A stretch of 64,000 bases of DNA from Planctomycetota bacterium (GTDB lineage Bacteria; Planctomycetota; UBA1135; GCA-002686595). Location: the NCBI GenBank assembly GCA_002683825.1, contig NYUD01000091.1, positions 62,001 to 126,000 of the forward strand, written 5' to 3'. Numbering within the stretch: the stretch's first letter is position 1; each line of letters begins with the position of its first letter. Shown here piece by piece: positions 26,933 to 34,618 of the stretch. The translations under genes were made by a program, and so were the position numbers. The notes under the pieces are model-generated. The model did not search any database. It saw nothing but the letters and a program-made list of their open reading frames with translations, and was not told the DNA's origin.

Positions 26933-27769
26933 ATGGACACCCTCGCTCTTCTCTGCAATCTCCACGCCGATGGCCCGGCCACCCTGCAGCGCCTGCGTCA
27001 TGAAGCGTGTGAATCGCTCGGGACCTTGCTTCTGTGGGAAGCGCCGGAGCTCTCCGAGTGCCTGGACTGGGAGGAGCACATCTGCGAACGATTTCTGCGC
27101 GAGGCAGCCTCCCTGGCCGAGCGATTGGACGAGCCCGTCGTCCGGGAGGAGTTCGAGGAGGAAGAGGACTTTGAGGACGGCGAAGACTTCGTCGCCGGGG
27201 AGAGCGATGGGGATTCTGCGGTCGAAAAGGGAGAGTGGGTCGAGGTCGGAGCTTCGGATTCATCCCACTTCGAGGATGAGGCAGACGAAGATTTCGAGGA
27301 GGAAGACATGTACGCAGAAACAGAGAAGCCGGCCCTCGGCCTCGACGCGGGGAGTTCGGAGGCCGTCAAGGAGGTCCTCGGAGCCTGGCGCAAGCTCGAT
27401 CTGATCGATCCCCCGCCCGGTCCGGACGAGAGCTCTCTCGAGACCCCCGAGAAGGAAACGCAGCTGCGGGACTACGTGGTCGAACCGAGCCGTGGAACAC
27501 CCAACCGCCCCCTGGCCCGGGTCGAGCTGGCGGGGCTCGACGAGCGGATGATCCGCCGTCTGGCGGGAATGGGCATTCACTCCCTGGGAGGCCTGGTCGA
27601 GACCGCGACGACGCCCCTTTCAAGGCGTTTGGGGCTTCCCTTCACGCGTCTGAGGCGGCTGCAGTTTCTCGCACGCAAGGAGCTTGACACCGGCGCAGAC
27701 CTGCAGGGCCAGGAAGCCCCGTCGGAGGGCCGGGAACGGGCTTCCGGAAGCGCGGGCCCCTTCGCCTGA
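26933..27769 (+). CDS. Acidic protein with C-terminal helix-hairpin-helix-like region
   Basis: This 278-residue protein starts nine bases after the ParA-like stop and is probably co-translated with it. I do not recognise a family. Residues 70-125 are very acidic (repeated EEEDFEDGED-type segments). The last 80 residues contain VELAGLDERMIRRLAGMGIHSLGGLVETATTPLSRRLGLPFTRLRRLQFLARKEL, resembling a helix-hairpin-helix unit of the RNA polymerase alpha-CTD/DUF4332 kind. I infer a partner or cargo adaptor of the upstream ATPases; a ParB-like role is only a guess. Confidence 0.7.
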   Translation: MDTLALLCNLHADGPATLQRLRHEACESLGTLLLWEAPELSECLDWEEHICERFLREAASLAERLDEPVVREEFEEEEDFEDGEDFVAGESDGDSAVEKGEWVEVGASDSSHFEDEADEDFEEEDMYAETEKPALGLDAGSSEAVKEVLGAWRKLDLIDPPPGPDESSLETPEKETQLRDYVVEPSRGTPNRPLARVELAGLDERMIRRLAGMGIHSLGGLVETATTPLSRRLGLPFTRLRRLQFLARKELDTGADLQGQEAPSEGRERASGSAGPFA

Positions 27770-27871
27770 TTCCGCCGCGGCCTTCTCAGGAACGAAACCG
27801 GAACCGTACCGTAGCCGTGAACGAGCGCGCCGGGTGAACTAGGGGTAGGGGACGGACTTGGTTCTCCTCCC

Positions 27872-29086
27872 ATGCTTTCCACAATACGCTCGGGTTCCTG
27901 GGCCCTCATGATCGCTGTTGCGTTCGGCGGGTCGGCCCGTGGAGACGCCCTGGACGAAGACTACCCGCGCGCCCACGACGGTCGCCGGGGATTGGGCCAG
28001 CCCGAGGAGCTTTCCGAACTCCTGGCGCTTTTTCGCCAGCCCTCCGCCGAGGATCGTGCCTTCCTCTCCTCTTTGATCGAGCTCGAGGGCCGGCTCAACG
28101 TTCTGATCTCGATCACCGAGGGGCTCTATCGCGATCGCGAATTCTTCGACCTCCTACCCCGCCGCGAGGATCGAACTCTGGGGGCCTTGCACCGGTTGCA
28201 CGCCGATGTGGTTCGCGACCCGGGTGCAGTGCTGGACAAGGTCGGCCGCAAGGGGCCGTTGTGGGCGAGGATGATGCTCGATCCGCGCGTATGGATGCGC
28301 ATCGAAGTGCTTCAGGGCTGGGAGCGGGATGTGCGAGACGTGCGTCTGGGGTTGGCCGTGTTGCGCGGCGTCACCGACGGGTGGGTGCGTTTGGACGACG
28401 TGGTGGCGCGAACCATCGCGGAACGTATCGATCTTTCAGCGGCCCTCTTGCGGGCGCGGATCCTCGATCTCTCGGCCCTGCGTGAGGTGTCCCCAGGTGG
28501 TTCCGAAGTGGCGCCCGAGGATCTGGATCGTTTCCTTTCGTTCGTTGCCCTGCGCGACGAGAAGGAACGCAACCACATGCTCGCCGTGGAACTCGAGAGT
28601 GTCGGTCGACGGGTGGCCACGATGCGTAGTGTTCTCTTCACCCACCGTCTCGAGCTGCTTGCGGCCGAGGAACTCCACCGACGAGCGGAGGGTGAGAAGC
28701 ATGTGAAACGGCTGCGCGAGGAAGTACGGGTCTGGCAGCCCCAGACGCCCGAGGGCAAGAAGGCTCCACCCGAGATCCTGCGTATCAAGAAGACCGCTCG
28801 CCGCCGCGAGGCGTACCGCCGCGCGCTTCAGGGACTGCGCAACGACCCGCTGGATGCCGAGCTAGCCTACGCTGCCGGAACGATGGCCGAGTTCGTCGCG
28901 GGCACCTACGAGAGTCTGTCCTATTTCGACCGCTTTCTCGCCTTGAGCGGTATTCGCGTTCACGACGATCGCAACTGGCGTAAGCGCAAGCTGACGGATG
29001 AGGAAACCCATGCCGTCTTCCAGATCCAGCAGTTTGAGAACGACGAATTCTCCCCCCCCCGCTCCGGGGGGGGCGGCAACGGCTAG
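27872..29086 (+). CDS. Exported protein of unknown function
   Basis: The 404-residue protein has a short signal peptide (MLSTIRSGSWALMIAVAFGGSARG) and a helical, Arg/Glu/Leu-rich mature part. I do not recognise a family. Segments of note are LIELEGRLNVLISITEGLYRDREFFDLLPRRED and DAELAYAAGTMAEFVAGTYESLSYFDRFLALSGIRVHDDRNWRKRKLTDEE, the latter TPR-like. The last codons, encoding PPRSGGGG, lie in a C8/G8 inverted repeat. It is convergent with the thioredoxin-like selenoprotein gene. Confidence 0.7.
   Translation: MLSTIRSGSWALMIAVAFGGSARGDALDEDYPRAHDGRRGLGQPEELSELLALFRQPSAEDRAFLSSLIELEGRLNVLISITEGLYRDREFFDLLPRREDRTLGALHRLHADVVRDPGAVLDKVGRKGPLWARMMLDPRVWMRIEVLQGWERDVRDVRLGLAVLRGVTDGWVRLDDVVARTIAERIDLSAALLRARILDLSALREVSPGGSEVAPEDLDRFLSFVALRDEKERNHMLAVELESVGRRVATMRSVLFTHRLELLAAEELHRRAEGEKHVKRLREEVRVWQPQTPEGKKAPPEILRIKKTARRREAYRRALQGLRNDPLDAELAYAAGTMAEFVAGTYESLSYFDRFLALSGIRVHDDRNWRKRKLTDEETHAVFQIQQFENDEFSPPRSGGGGNG
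29053..29073 (+). repeat. C8/G8 inverted repeat in the last codons of 27872-29086
   Basis: Eight C (29053-29060) and eight G (29066-29073) can form a perfect eight-pair G:C stem with the five-base loop GCTCC. It ends 13 bases before the end of the gene, between two convergent genes. It lacks a T-tract, so an intrinsic terminator is not shown. Homopolymer runs of this kind are also prone to length change. Confidence 0.6.
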
Positions 29087-29189
29087 GGAGCCCGCTGCTA
29101 CGGCCCCGGCCTCGATTCCCCGGGATGGCGCTACCGGCGTTTCTGGAGGCGAAAGCCGGCGCGCCCCGTCGATCCGGTGCAGAGCCTCG

Positions 29190-30314
29190 CTACTTTTCTC
29201 TCTGGTATCTTGCAAGCTGGTCGCGCCAGCGTGCGTTCTTCGGGGCGAGCTCGACGCAGCGCTTGAGCTGTGCGATGGCCTCCTGCGTGCGCTCCGCCAG
29301 GAACAGGCTTGCACCGTACATCGCCAGGCTGTTGGCGTCCTTTGGCGCCCGTCGGGCGGCGGCTCCGGAGACCTCGATCAGGAACGCGACATCCCCTGCC
29401 TCGAGTTTGTCAGATGCGTTCAGCAAGGCTGCAGAGATTGCGTTGGCAACCCGCAGCGTGCGCTTTTCGGGGACGTGGCTCCAGAGCGCGCGAGCAGCGG
29501 AAATCTGCAGCTTTCGGTGGCTTTGGCGGGTGCCCTCCTCGCCCTTGTCAGCCAGGTAGCTCTCGACCTGAAACAGGAAGAACCAACCGTTCAGGAGCAG
29601 GTCGGCGTCCTTCTCCTTCTCCAGGAAGTCGTAGACGTCCTGGAAATCCATGTCGTCCACCGCCGTCTTCCTGAGCGCCGCGAACCGGAGGCTGCGTGAG
29701 CCTATGGACGTGCCGTCCGGGTCGTTCTTGTGGATGAACTCGATCTCTCGGTCATACGCCTTCTTGTCTCCGAGCTGCTCGAGTTTCTGCGCGAAGTTCC
29801 AGCGGATCGCCAGATCCATCGGGTTCGCTGCGACCTGCTTTCGCAGACCTCCGAGCGTGAATTCGTTCTTCTTGATTCTCTGTACTTCGGCGATGAAGTC
29901 CTCGGCCGGAAGAAACCCCACGATCTTGTCGCGCACCGATCCGTCCGGTTCGAGGAAGACCATGGCGGGTAGGCCCTGCGCCACATGATCTTTCGCGATG
30001 ACGCGACCGGCCTTGCTTTCGGCATCGATTGAGTAGCACAGGACGTCCTTCATTTCGGTGACCACCGAGGCGCTGGCGAAAGTCTCTTTGCTCAGCTTCT
30101 TGCAGAAACGTCACCAATCGGTCCAGAAGCTCAGGAAGACGAGCTTGTCCGAGCTTTTTGCCCGGGCCATCAGTTCCTTGAAGGTGCCATCGAACCAGGG
30201 GAGGTGTTCGCGGTCGTCGACCGTGAGTAGGGCCTGCTGGGTCGGGGGGGAGGGAGCGACGGGCGGCGGCGCGAGAGCGCCCATCCCTCCGAGTAGAATT
30301 AGGGTGGAGAGCAT
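29190..30314 (-). CDS. Exported thioredoxin-like selenoprotein with TPR region, in-frame TGA (Sec68)
   Basis: Read through the TGA at 30113-30111, one frame from ATG 30314 to the stop at 29190 encodes 374 residues. A signal-like N terminus (MLSTLILLGGMGALAPPP) precedes a thioredoxin fold: KLVFLSFWTDWURFCKKLSKETF, a WxxWUxxC motif where homologues have CxxC, then cis-Pro-like GLPAMVFLEPDGSVRDKIVG. From about residue 145 the chain is TPR-like, with AIAQLKRCVELAPKNARWRDQLARYQ at the end. A SECIS-like hairpin starts 14 nt after the TGA. The family would reduce or form disulfides outside the cytoplasm; Sec makes it more reactive. Without read-through it would appear as two separate genes (67 and 291 residues). 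Confidence 0.88.
30072..30096 (-). promoter_or_regulatory. Predicted bacterial SECIS element of the thioredoxin-like gene
   Basis: On the minus strand GCTG-A-GC-AAAG pairs with CTTT-C-GC-CAGC, giving ten base pairs with two single bulges and a three-base loop AGA. The hairpin begins 14 nt after the TGA and its loop lies 25 nt after it. The G in the loop's second position fits the published bacterial SECIS pattern as I recall it. The 14-nt spacing is identical to that of the SelW-like gene. Confidence 0.7.
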
Positions 30315-30533
30315 GGAATAAAGGGGCGATGATCGCCGGGCCAGGGAGCGGCCCGGGAGTATCGATCCTAGGTGTTGGCTCGGGGTTTGTCAGCGGGGGG
30401 CCCGAGCTCAGGCGGTTCGAATTGCGAGACCCGAACAGGCTTCGAAAACCGGCTGGACATTCCTTCCTTTGGGTAAGCGCTGGGTTACGGACAGGTTTCC
30501 AGGCGATTCCATCTGCCCCTGGCCTGCCGTAGG

Positions 30534-31796
30534 ATGGGCCGCACGATACGAAGCCCGGAAGCCAACTTGACATCCCACCTCATCCCTACCTGTGCCGATC
30601 GTCCTGGCGACGACCCCATTTTTTCACTCAATGCAGAAGCCATCCGGCGCGCGGCCCAGGGCGAGGGCATCCTGAACTCGACGCTCGGCGCCTTGATGAA
30701 GGACGATGGGACGATGGCGGTCATGCCGTCGGTCTTCGAGGCCTTTCAACGAGTTTCTTCGGAGGCAGCGGCCGCCTACGCACCCATCTCCGGGCCGCCC
30801 GCGTTTCTCGACGCGGTGATCGAGGATCTCTTCGGCTCGGGTCCCCTGGCGAGCGACGCCGTCGGGGCAGCCACGCCCGGTGGAACCGGCGCCTGCTATC
30901 AGGCGATCGTTAACTTCCTCGAACCCGGGCAGAAGCTCCTCACGACCTCCTTCTACTGGGGGCCTTATCGCATCCTGGCCGAGCACTCCTCCCGCGGAAT
31001 AGAAACCTTCGAGATGTTCTCTCCCGACGGTAGCTTTCATTGCGAAGCCCTGGGGAGCGCTCTCGACAAGATGTTCGACCAGCAGGGGCGCGTGTTGCTG
31101 GTGCTGAACACTCCCTGCCATAACCCGACCGGCTTTTCGCTCGACGACAAGGACTGGAACGATTTAGTGACCATCGTTCGGCGCGCGGCGAAAAAGGGAC
31201 CGCTGACGGTTTTATTTGATTTCGCCTATGCGAAGTTCGCTTCGCCGGGCTCGATCCGTTGGCCGCGGCACGTCGGGAGGTTGCAAGGGGAGGCGACCCT
31301 CGTCTTCGCCTGGTCGGCTTCGAAGGCCTTCGCCCAGTATGGGGCACGGGTCGGCGCTTGCATCGCCATCGGGACCGACGAGAAGGAGAACACGCGTTTA
31401 CGCAACGCCTTGGGCTTCTCGTGCAGAGGGACGTGGTCGAACTGCAACCACCTGGGCATGCTGGCCATCACCGAGCTCTTGTGCGACCCCGATTTGCGCC
31501 AGCGTTCCGATGCAGAGCGCGACATGCTGCGTAGCCTGTTGTCGGAACGTGTCGACGCTTTCAACGAACTGGCGAGAGCCAGGGAGCTCGCATACCCGCG
31601 CTATGAGGGTGGGTTTTTTGTGACGGTGTTCTCTTCCGATGCCAAGCGCGTTGCGGCCTCGATGCGCGAAGAGGGGGTCTATGTTGTGCCCGTGGGGGGC
31701 GGTGTTCGGGTGGCGATTTGCTCGACGCCCACGCAACATATGGAGCAACTGGTCGACGCCCTTGTCCATGGAGTTGAAGCTGCGGGAGCGATCTAG
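30534..31796 (+). CDS. Aspartate/aromatic aminotransferase-like enzyme (class I, PLP)
   Basis: The 420-residue protein belongs to the AspC/TyrB branch: NTPCHNPTGFSLDDKDW (NPTG), VLFDFAYAKFASPG (PLP Asp/Tyr region), the Schiff-base lysine in FAWSASKAFAQYGARVGA, GFSCRGTWSNCNHLG and the C-terminal Arg of GGVRVAICS. It should transfer amino groups between an amino acid and a 2-oxo acid. Substrate cannot be told; the N-terminal FSLNAEAIRRA...LNSTLGALMKDDG replaces the usual LGVGVY pattern. One base separates its stop from the following cytochrome gene, so the two are probably co-translated. Confidence 0.88.
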   Translation: MGRTIRSPEANLTSHLIPTCADRPGDDPIFSLNAEAIRRAAQGEGILNSTLGALMKDDGTMAVMPSVFEAFQRVSSEAAAAYAPISGPPAFLDAVIEDLFGSGPLASDAVGAATPGGTGACYQAIVNFLEPGQKLLTTSFYWGPYRILAEHSSRGIETFEMFSPDGSFHCEALGSALDKMFDQQGRVLLVLNTPCHNPTGFSLDDKDWNDLVTIVRRAAKKGPLTVLFDFAYAKFASPGSIRWPRHVGRLQGEATLVFAWSASKAFAQYGARVGACIAIGTDEKENTRLRNALGFSCRGTWSNCNHLGMLAITELLCDPDLRQRSDAERDMLRSLLSERVDAFNELARARELAYPRYEGGFFVTVFSSDAKRVAASMREEGVYVVPVGGGVRVAICSTPTQHMEQLVDALVHGVEAAGAI

Positions 31797-31797
31797 C

Positions 31798-32154
31798 ATG
31801 ACCGACGCTCGTTCTTGGGGTCTGGCCCTCGTCCTGTGCCTCAGCGCTGCGTGTTCGACGCGTATTCCACCTCCGCCGGGAGCCGGGGGAGCGGAGATCT
31901 ACCGCCTGCAGAACTGCGCGAATTGCCACGGCGGTTCGGGGGAGGGGAATACCCTGGGACCTGCCCTGAAGAACCTGAACAAGGACTGGAACCTCCCGGA
32001 TCTGGTCTCGTTCCTGGCGGACCCCGGGCCGTTTCTCGCGAAGAACGGCCGTCTCGCGACCTTGCGCAAGGCCTATCCCGCAGCGATGAGTCGCTATGAC
32101 AACCTCGATGCGGATCAGCTCGGCGAGCTGGCCCGCTGGCTCCTGGAACTCTAG
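31798..32154 (+). CDS. Small c-type cytochrome lipoprotein
   Basis: The 118-residue protein (ATG 31798) has a lipoprotein signal ending LCLSAACST and one heme c motif, CANCH, near residue 38, followed by GGSGEGNTLGPALKNL and a distal Met candidate (PAAMSRYDNL). This is the class I mono-heme cytochrome c pattern of an envelope electron carrier. The gene follows the aminotransferase gene after one base, an odd pairing with no evident shared pathway. It is convergent with the SGNH hydrolase gene. Confidence 0.9.
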   Translation: MTDARSWGLALVLCLSAACSTRIPPPPGAGGAEIYRLQNCANCHGGSGEGNTLGPALKNLNKDWNLPDLVSFLADPGPFLAKNGRLATLRKAYPAAMSRYDNLDADQLGELARWLLEL

Positions 32155-32180
32155 CCCGAAGCGGTCGTGAATCGTTGCGG

Positions 32181-33191
32181 CTAGCGCGTGCGGACCAGGT
32201 CGGTCTCCAGGAGGCCCCTGGCGATCCCCGCCGCGATCGCTCTGTTGCCTTCCCCGTCATAGTGGCCGTCGAAGGCGAGCACGGGAAGGCGACCGCGCTC
32301 TTCGATCAGCGTTCGCACCTCGTCCTCGACGAGAAGCACGTCGAGGTCATGGGCGCGCGCGATGTCGGCCGCGCGCGCGTCGATCGGAGCCGTCGGGTTG
32401 GGAATGACGAGTCCCTTGGCGTCCGGGAGAACGACGAAGGCGGCGCGTGCGCCCAGCCGTTCGATCTCCTCGCGAAAACGCAAGAGGTGCGGGCCGACCC
32501 GATCCAGTGCGCGTTCGATCCTGTCCGGGCCCGGAAAACCCGTGTCGAACCTCAGATCGTTCAGCCAGAGAAGCAGGGCGCTTTTGCGAAGCACCTGGCG
32601 CAGCGTCCAGGTCAGCGGCGCGCTCTGCGGTTCTTCGATCGCTGGAGGAGGTGCGAATCCAGCTGCTGGTGGGGGGGCCGGCTTCTCCTGGACGTCGTTC
32701 CAGAGCCACAGAAGGAGCACGAGATCCGGTTGAAGGATCTCGCCCAGTTCGTGCAGCATGTCCACCTCTTGGCGGGTGGCGAAGCCCTGGTGGCCGCCGT
32801 TGATGACCCGATAGCTTCCACCGACGAGCGGAGCGCGCTCCCCGAGTTCCCTTTCCAGGTGTGCGCCTATCGTGTCTTCTTCCGCGACGCCGTGACCGAA
32901 GGTCAGTGAATCACCCAGGAGGAAGACGCGGAATTCGTGCGGATCCTTGGCAGCTATCTCCGGCCCTCGTAGCCCGTGGGAGTTGACGCGCACGGGGTGG
33001 TGGTAGGTGTAGCTGCGGTCGCCCGGCACCAGGCTGAACCCACGCCGCGCCTGGGGGACGTAGCGCGCCTGGGGGTACCGCTCCGGGATCGGGGCTCCGA
33101 GGCACATGCGCACCAGGACCTCGCTACCCAGAAGGCCAACGAGGAGGCCTGTTGCAAGGGCGAAGAGTTTTTTCCGGAGCTTGCTCTTCAC
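32181..33191 (-). CDS. SGNH/GDSL hydrolase-like protein, membrane-anchored
   Basis: The GTG start at 33191 overlaps the radical SAM stop as GTGA (33191-33188). The 336-residue protein begins KSKLRKKLFALATGLLVGLLGSEVLVRM, a membrane anchor or uncleaved signal. The catalytic Ser lies in FLLGDSLTFGHG near residue 90, an Asn/Gly block appears in VINGGHQGFATRQE, and the Asp-His pair in FDGHYDGEGNRAIA near residue 307. Similar proteins hydrolyse or transfer acyl esters on envelope polysaccharides. Coupling with a B12-binding radical SAM gene suggests a shared envelope or natural-product modification role. Confidence 0.85.
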   Translation of the reverse strand: MKSKLRKKLFALATGLLVGLLGSEVLVRMCLGAPIPERYPQARYVPQARRGFSLVPGDRSYTYHHPVRVNSHGLRGPEIAAKDPHEFRVFLLGDSLTFGHGVAEEDTIGAHLERELGERAPLVGGSYRVINGGHQGFATRQEVDMLHELGEILQPDLVLLLWLWNDVQEKPAPPPAAGFAPPPAIEEPQSAPLTWTLRQVLRKSALLLWLNDLRFDTGFPGPDRIERALDRVGPHLLRFREEIERLGARAAFVVLPDAKGLVIPNPTAPIDARAADIARAHDLDVLLVEDEVRTLIEERGRLPVLAFDGHYDGEGNRAIAAGIARGLLETDLVRTR

Positions 33192-34582
33192 CGTGCGTAG
33201 GCTCGGCGCGCAAAGAGCAACGCCAGGAACGGCAGCATGTTGGCCTTGTTCGGGATCAACTTGAAGATCCGCCACAGGCGCTTGGGATTCAGATAGAAGC
33301 GGCGGTAGGCGGACTTGCGCAGCGTGAAGATGGTGTTTTCAGGAACCGCCGAGAGGTTGATTTCGGATCTGTAGGGCTCGTAGGAGGACCAATCCGAAGG
33401 CAATTCGAAGCCCGCATGTTCGACTTGCTGGAAGAGCTCGGTGCCCTTGAACGGGATGACTCGAAAAAATGCGGCCGTGTGGAACGAACTCCTTGCAGCC
33501 CAGTCGATGGTCGTCCGCATTTCGTTTTCCGTTTCCGTGGGGAAGCCCAGCATGAAGGCGCCGTGCACCATGACGCCGCTCCTGGCGATGTAGTCCACGA
33601 TCTTGCCGGTGCGCTCGATCTTCAGGTTCTTCTTCATCACCTTTTGAATGCGCGGCACGGCCGATTCGATGGCCACCATGCAGCGATACATCCCGGCCTG
33701 CTTGAGCAGGTCGACGAGCTCTTCATCGAGTATATCTCCACGAAAACCGTTCGGGAAAGTCAGCTTGATCTTCCAGCCGCGGTCGATGATTCCACGGGCG
33801 ACCTGCTTGGCCCGTTCCGGCCGAAAGTTGAAGATGTCGTCCATGAAGACGAACTCCTTGACGCCGTAGTCGGTGACCAGGAGTTCCATCTCGGCGAGGA
33901 CGTTTTCCGCGGACCGTTCGCGGAACGTCTTGCCGTAGGAATTGTGGCAGTAGGTGCAGCGCCATGGGCAGGCGCGCGATGAGAACATCGTGGCGAATTC
34001 CTTCGCTGCGTAAATCACACCGCCGCGGGGCACCTTGCGGTATAGCTCGTGGGGGATCAGATCCCAGGCCGGGAAGGGCATCGCATCGAGTTCCGCCGGG
34101 GGCGGACGATCCGCTTCGTGGACGATCTCACCCCCGTTGCGCCACGAGAGTCCCCGACAGCCGGTCCAGTCCTGGCGCCCGTCCCGGAGGCTCGTCAATA
34201 CCTCCACGAAAGTGAATTCGCCCTCGCCACGAACGACGAACTGGACGGACTCGTCCGCGAGCACGTCGTCGGCCGCCACGCTGGGGTGGGGCCCACCACA
34301 GACGATGTGTGTGTCCGGCAGGTGTTCGTGTACGAGCCGGGCAAGCTCGTGCATGCATCCCGCCTCATAGGTCATCGCGGAAAGGCCCAGGACATCCGGC
34401 TGCAGCCGCTCAAGCTCCTTCAGCGTCTCTTCAGGGGTCCAACCCAGAACCTTCATGTCCAGAATATGAACGTCCGGGAACCCGCTCTCACGCGCCTGGG
34501 CGGCGATCATCATCACCCCGAGCGGGTGTACGTGCGTGAATTGCGTGTAGGGATGATAGGTCTGGACGAGAACGACTCGCAT
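33188..34582 (-). CDS. B12-binding radical SAM protein A
   Basis: Starting at ATG 34582 the protein has 464 residues. Residues 1-135 form a B12-binding-like domain (VLVQTYHPYTQFTHVHPLGVMMIA, DVLGLSAMTYEAG, VCGGPHPSVAADDVL); the DxHxxG histidine loop of true corrinoid enzymes is not seen, as in many BchE-type proteins. The radical SAM core (about 190-400) has the cluster motif CPWRCTYC and GAFMLGFPTETENEM. About 60 C-terminal residues are basic. Such enzymes perform methylation, ring formation or C-H chemistry. Substrate unknown. It is coupled to an SGNH hydrolase and divergent (36 bases) from radical SAM protein B. Confidence 0.88.
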   Translation of the reverse strand: MRVVLVQTYHPYTQFTHVHPLGVMMIAAQARESGFPDVHILDMKVLGWTPEETLKELERLQPDVLGLSAMTYEAGCMHELARLVHEHLPDTHIVCGGPHPSVAADDVLADESVQFVVRGEGEFTFVEVLTSLRDGRQDWTGCRGLSWRNGGEIVHEADRPPPAELDAMPFPAWDLIPHELYRKVPRGGVIYAAKEFATMFSSRACPWRCTYCHNSYGKTFRERSAENVLAEMELLVTDYGVKEFVFMDDIFNFRPERAKQVARGIIDRGWKIKLTFPNGFRGDILDEELVDLLKQAGMYRCMVAIESAVPRIQKVMKKNLKIERTGKIVDYIARSGVMVHGAFMLGFPTETENEMRTTIDWAARSSFHTAAFFRVIPFKGTELFQQVEHAGFELPSDWSSYEPYRSEINLSAVPENTIFTLRKSAYRRFYLNPKRLWRIFKLIPNKANMLPFLALLFARRAYAR

Positions 34583-34618
34583 GGACCCCTGAGGATATCT
34601 CTTTGGTATCGTTCCACC

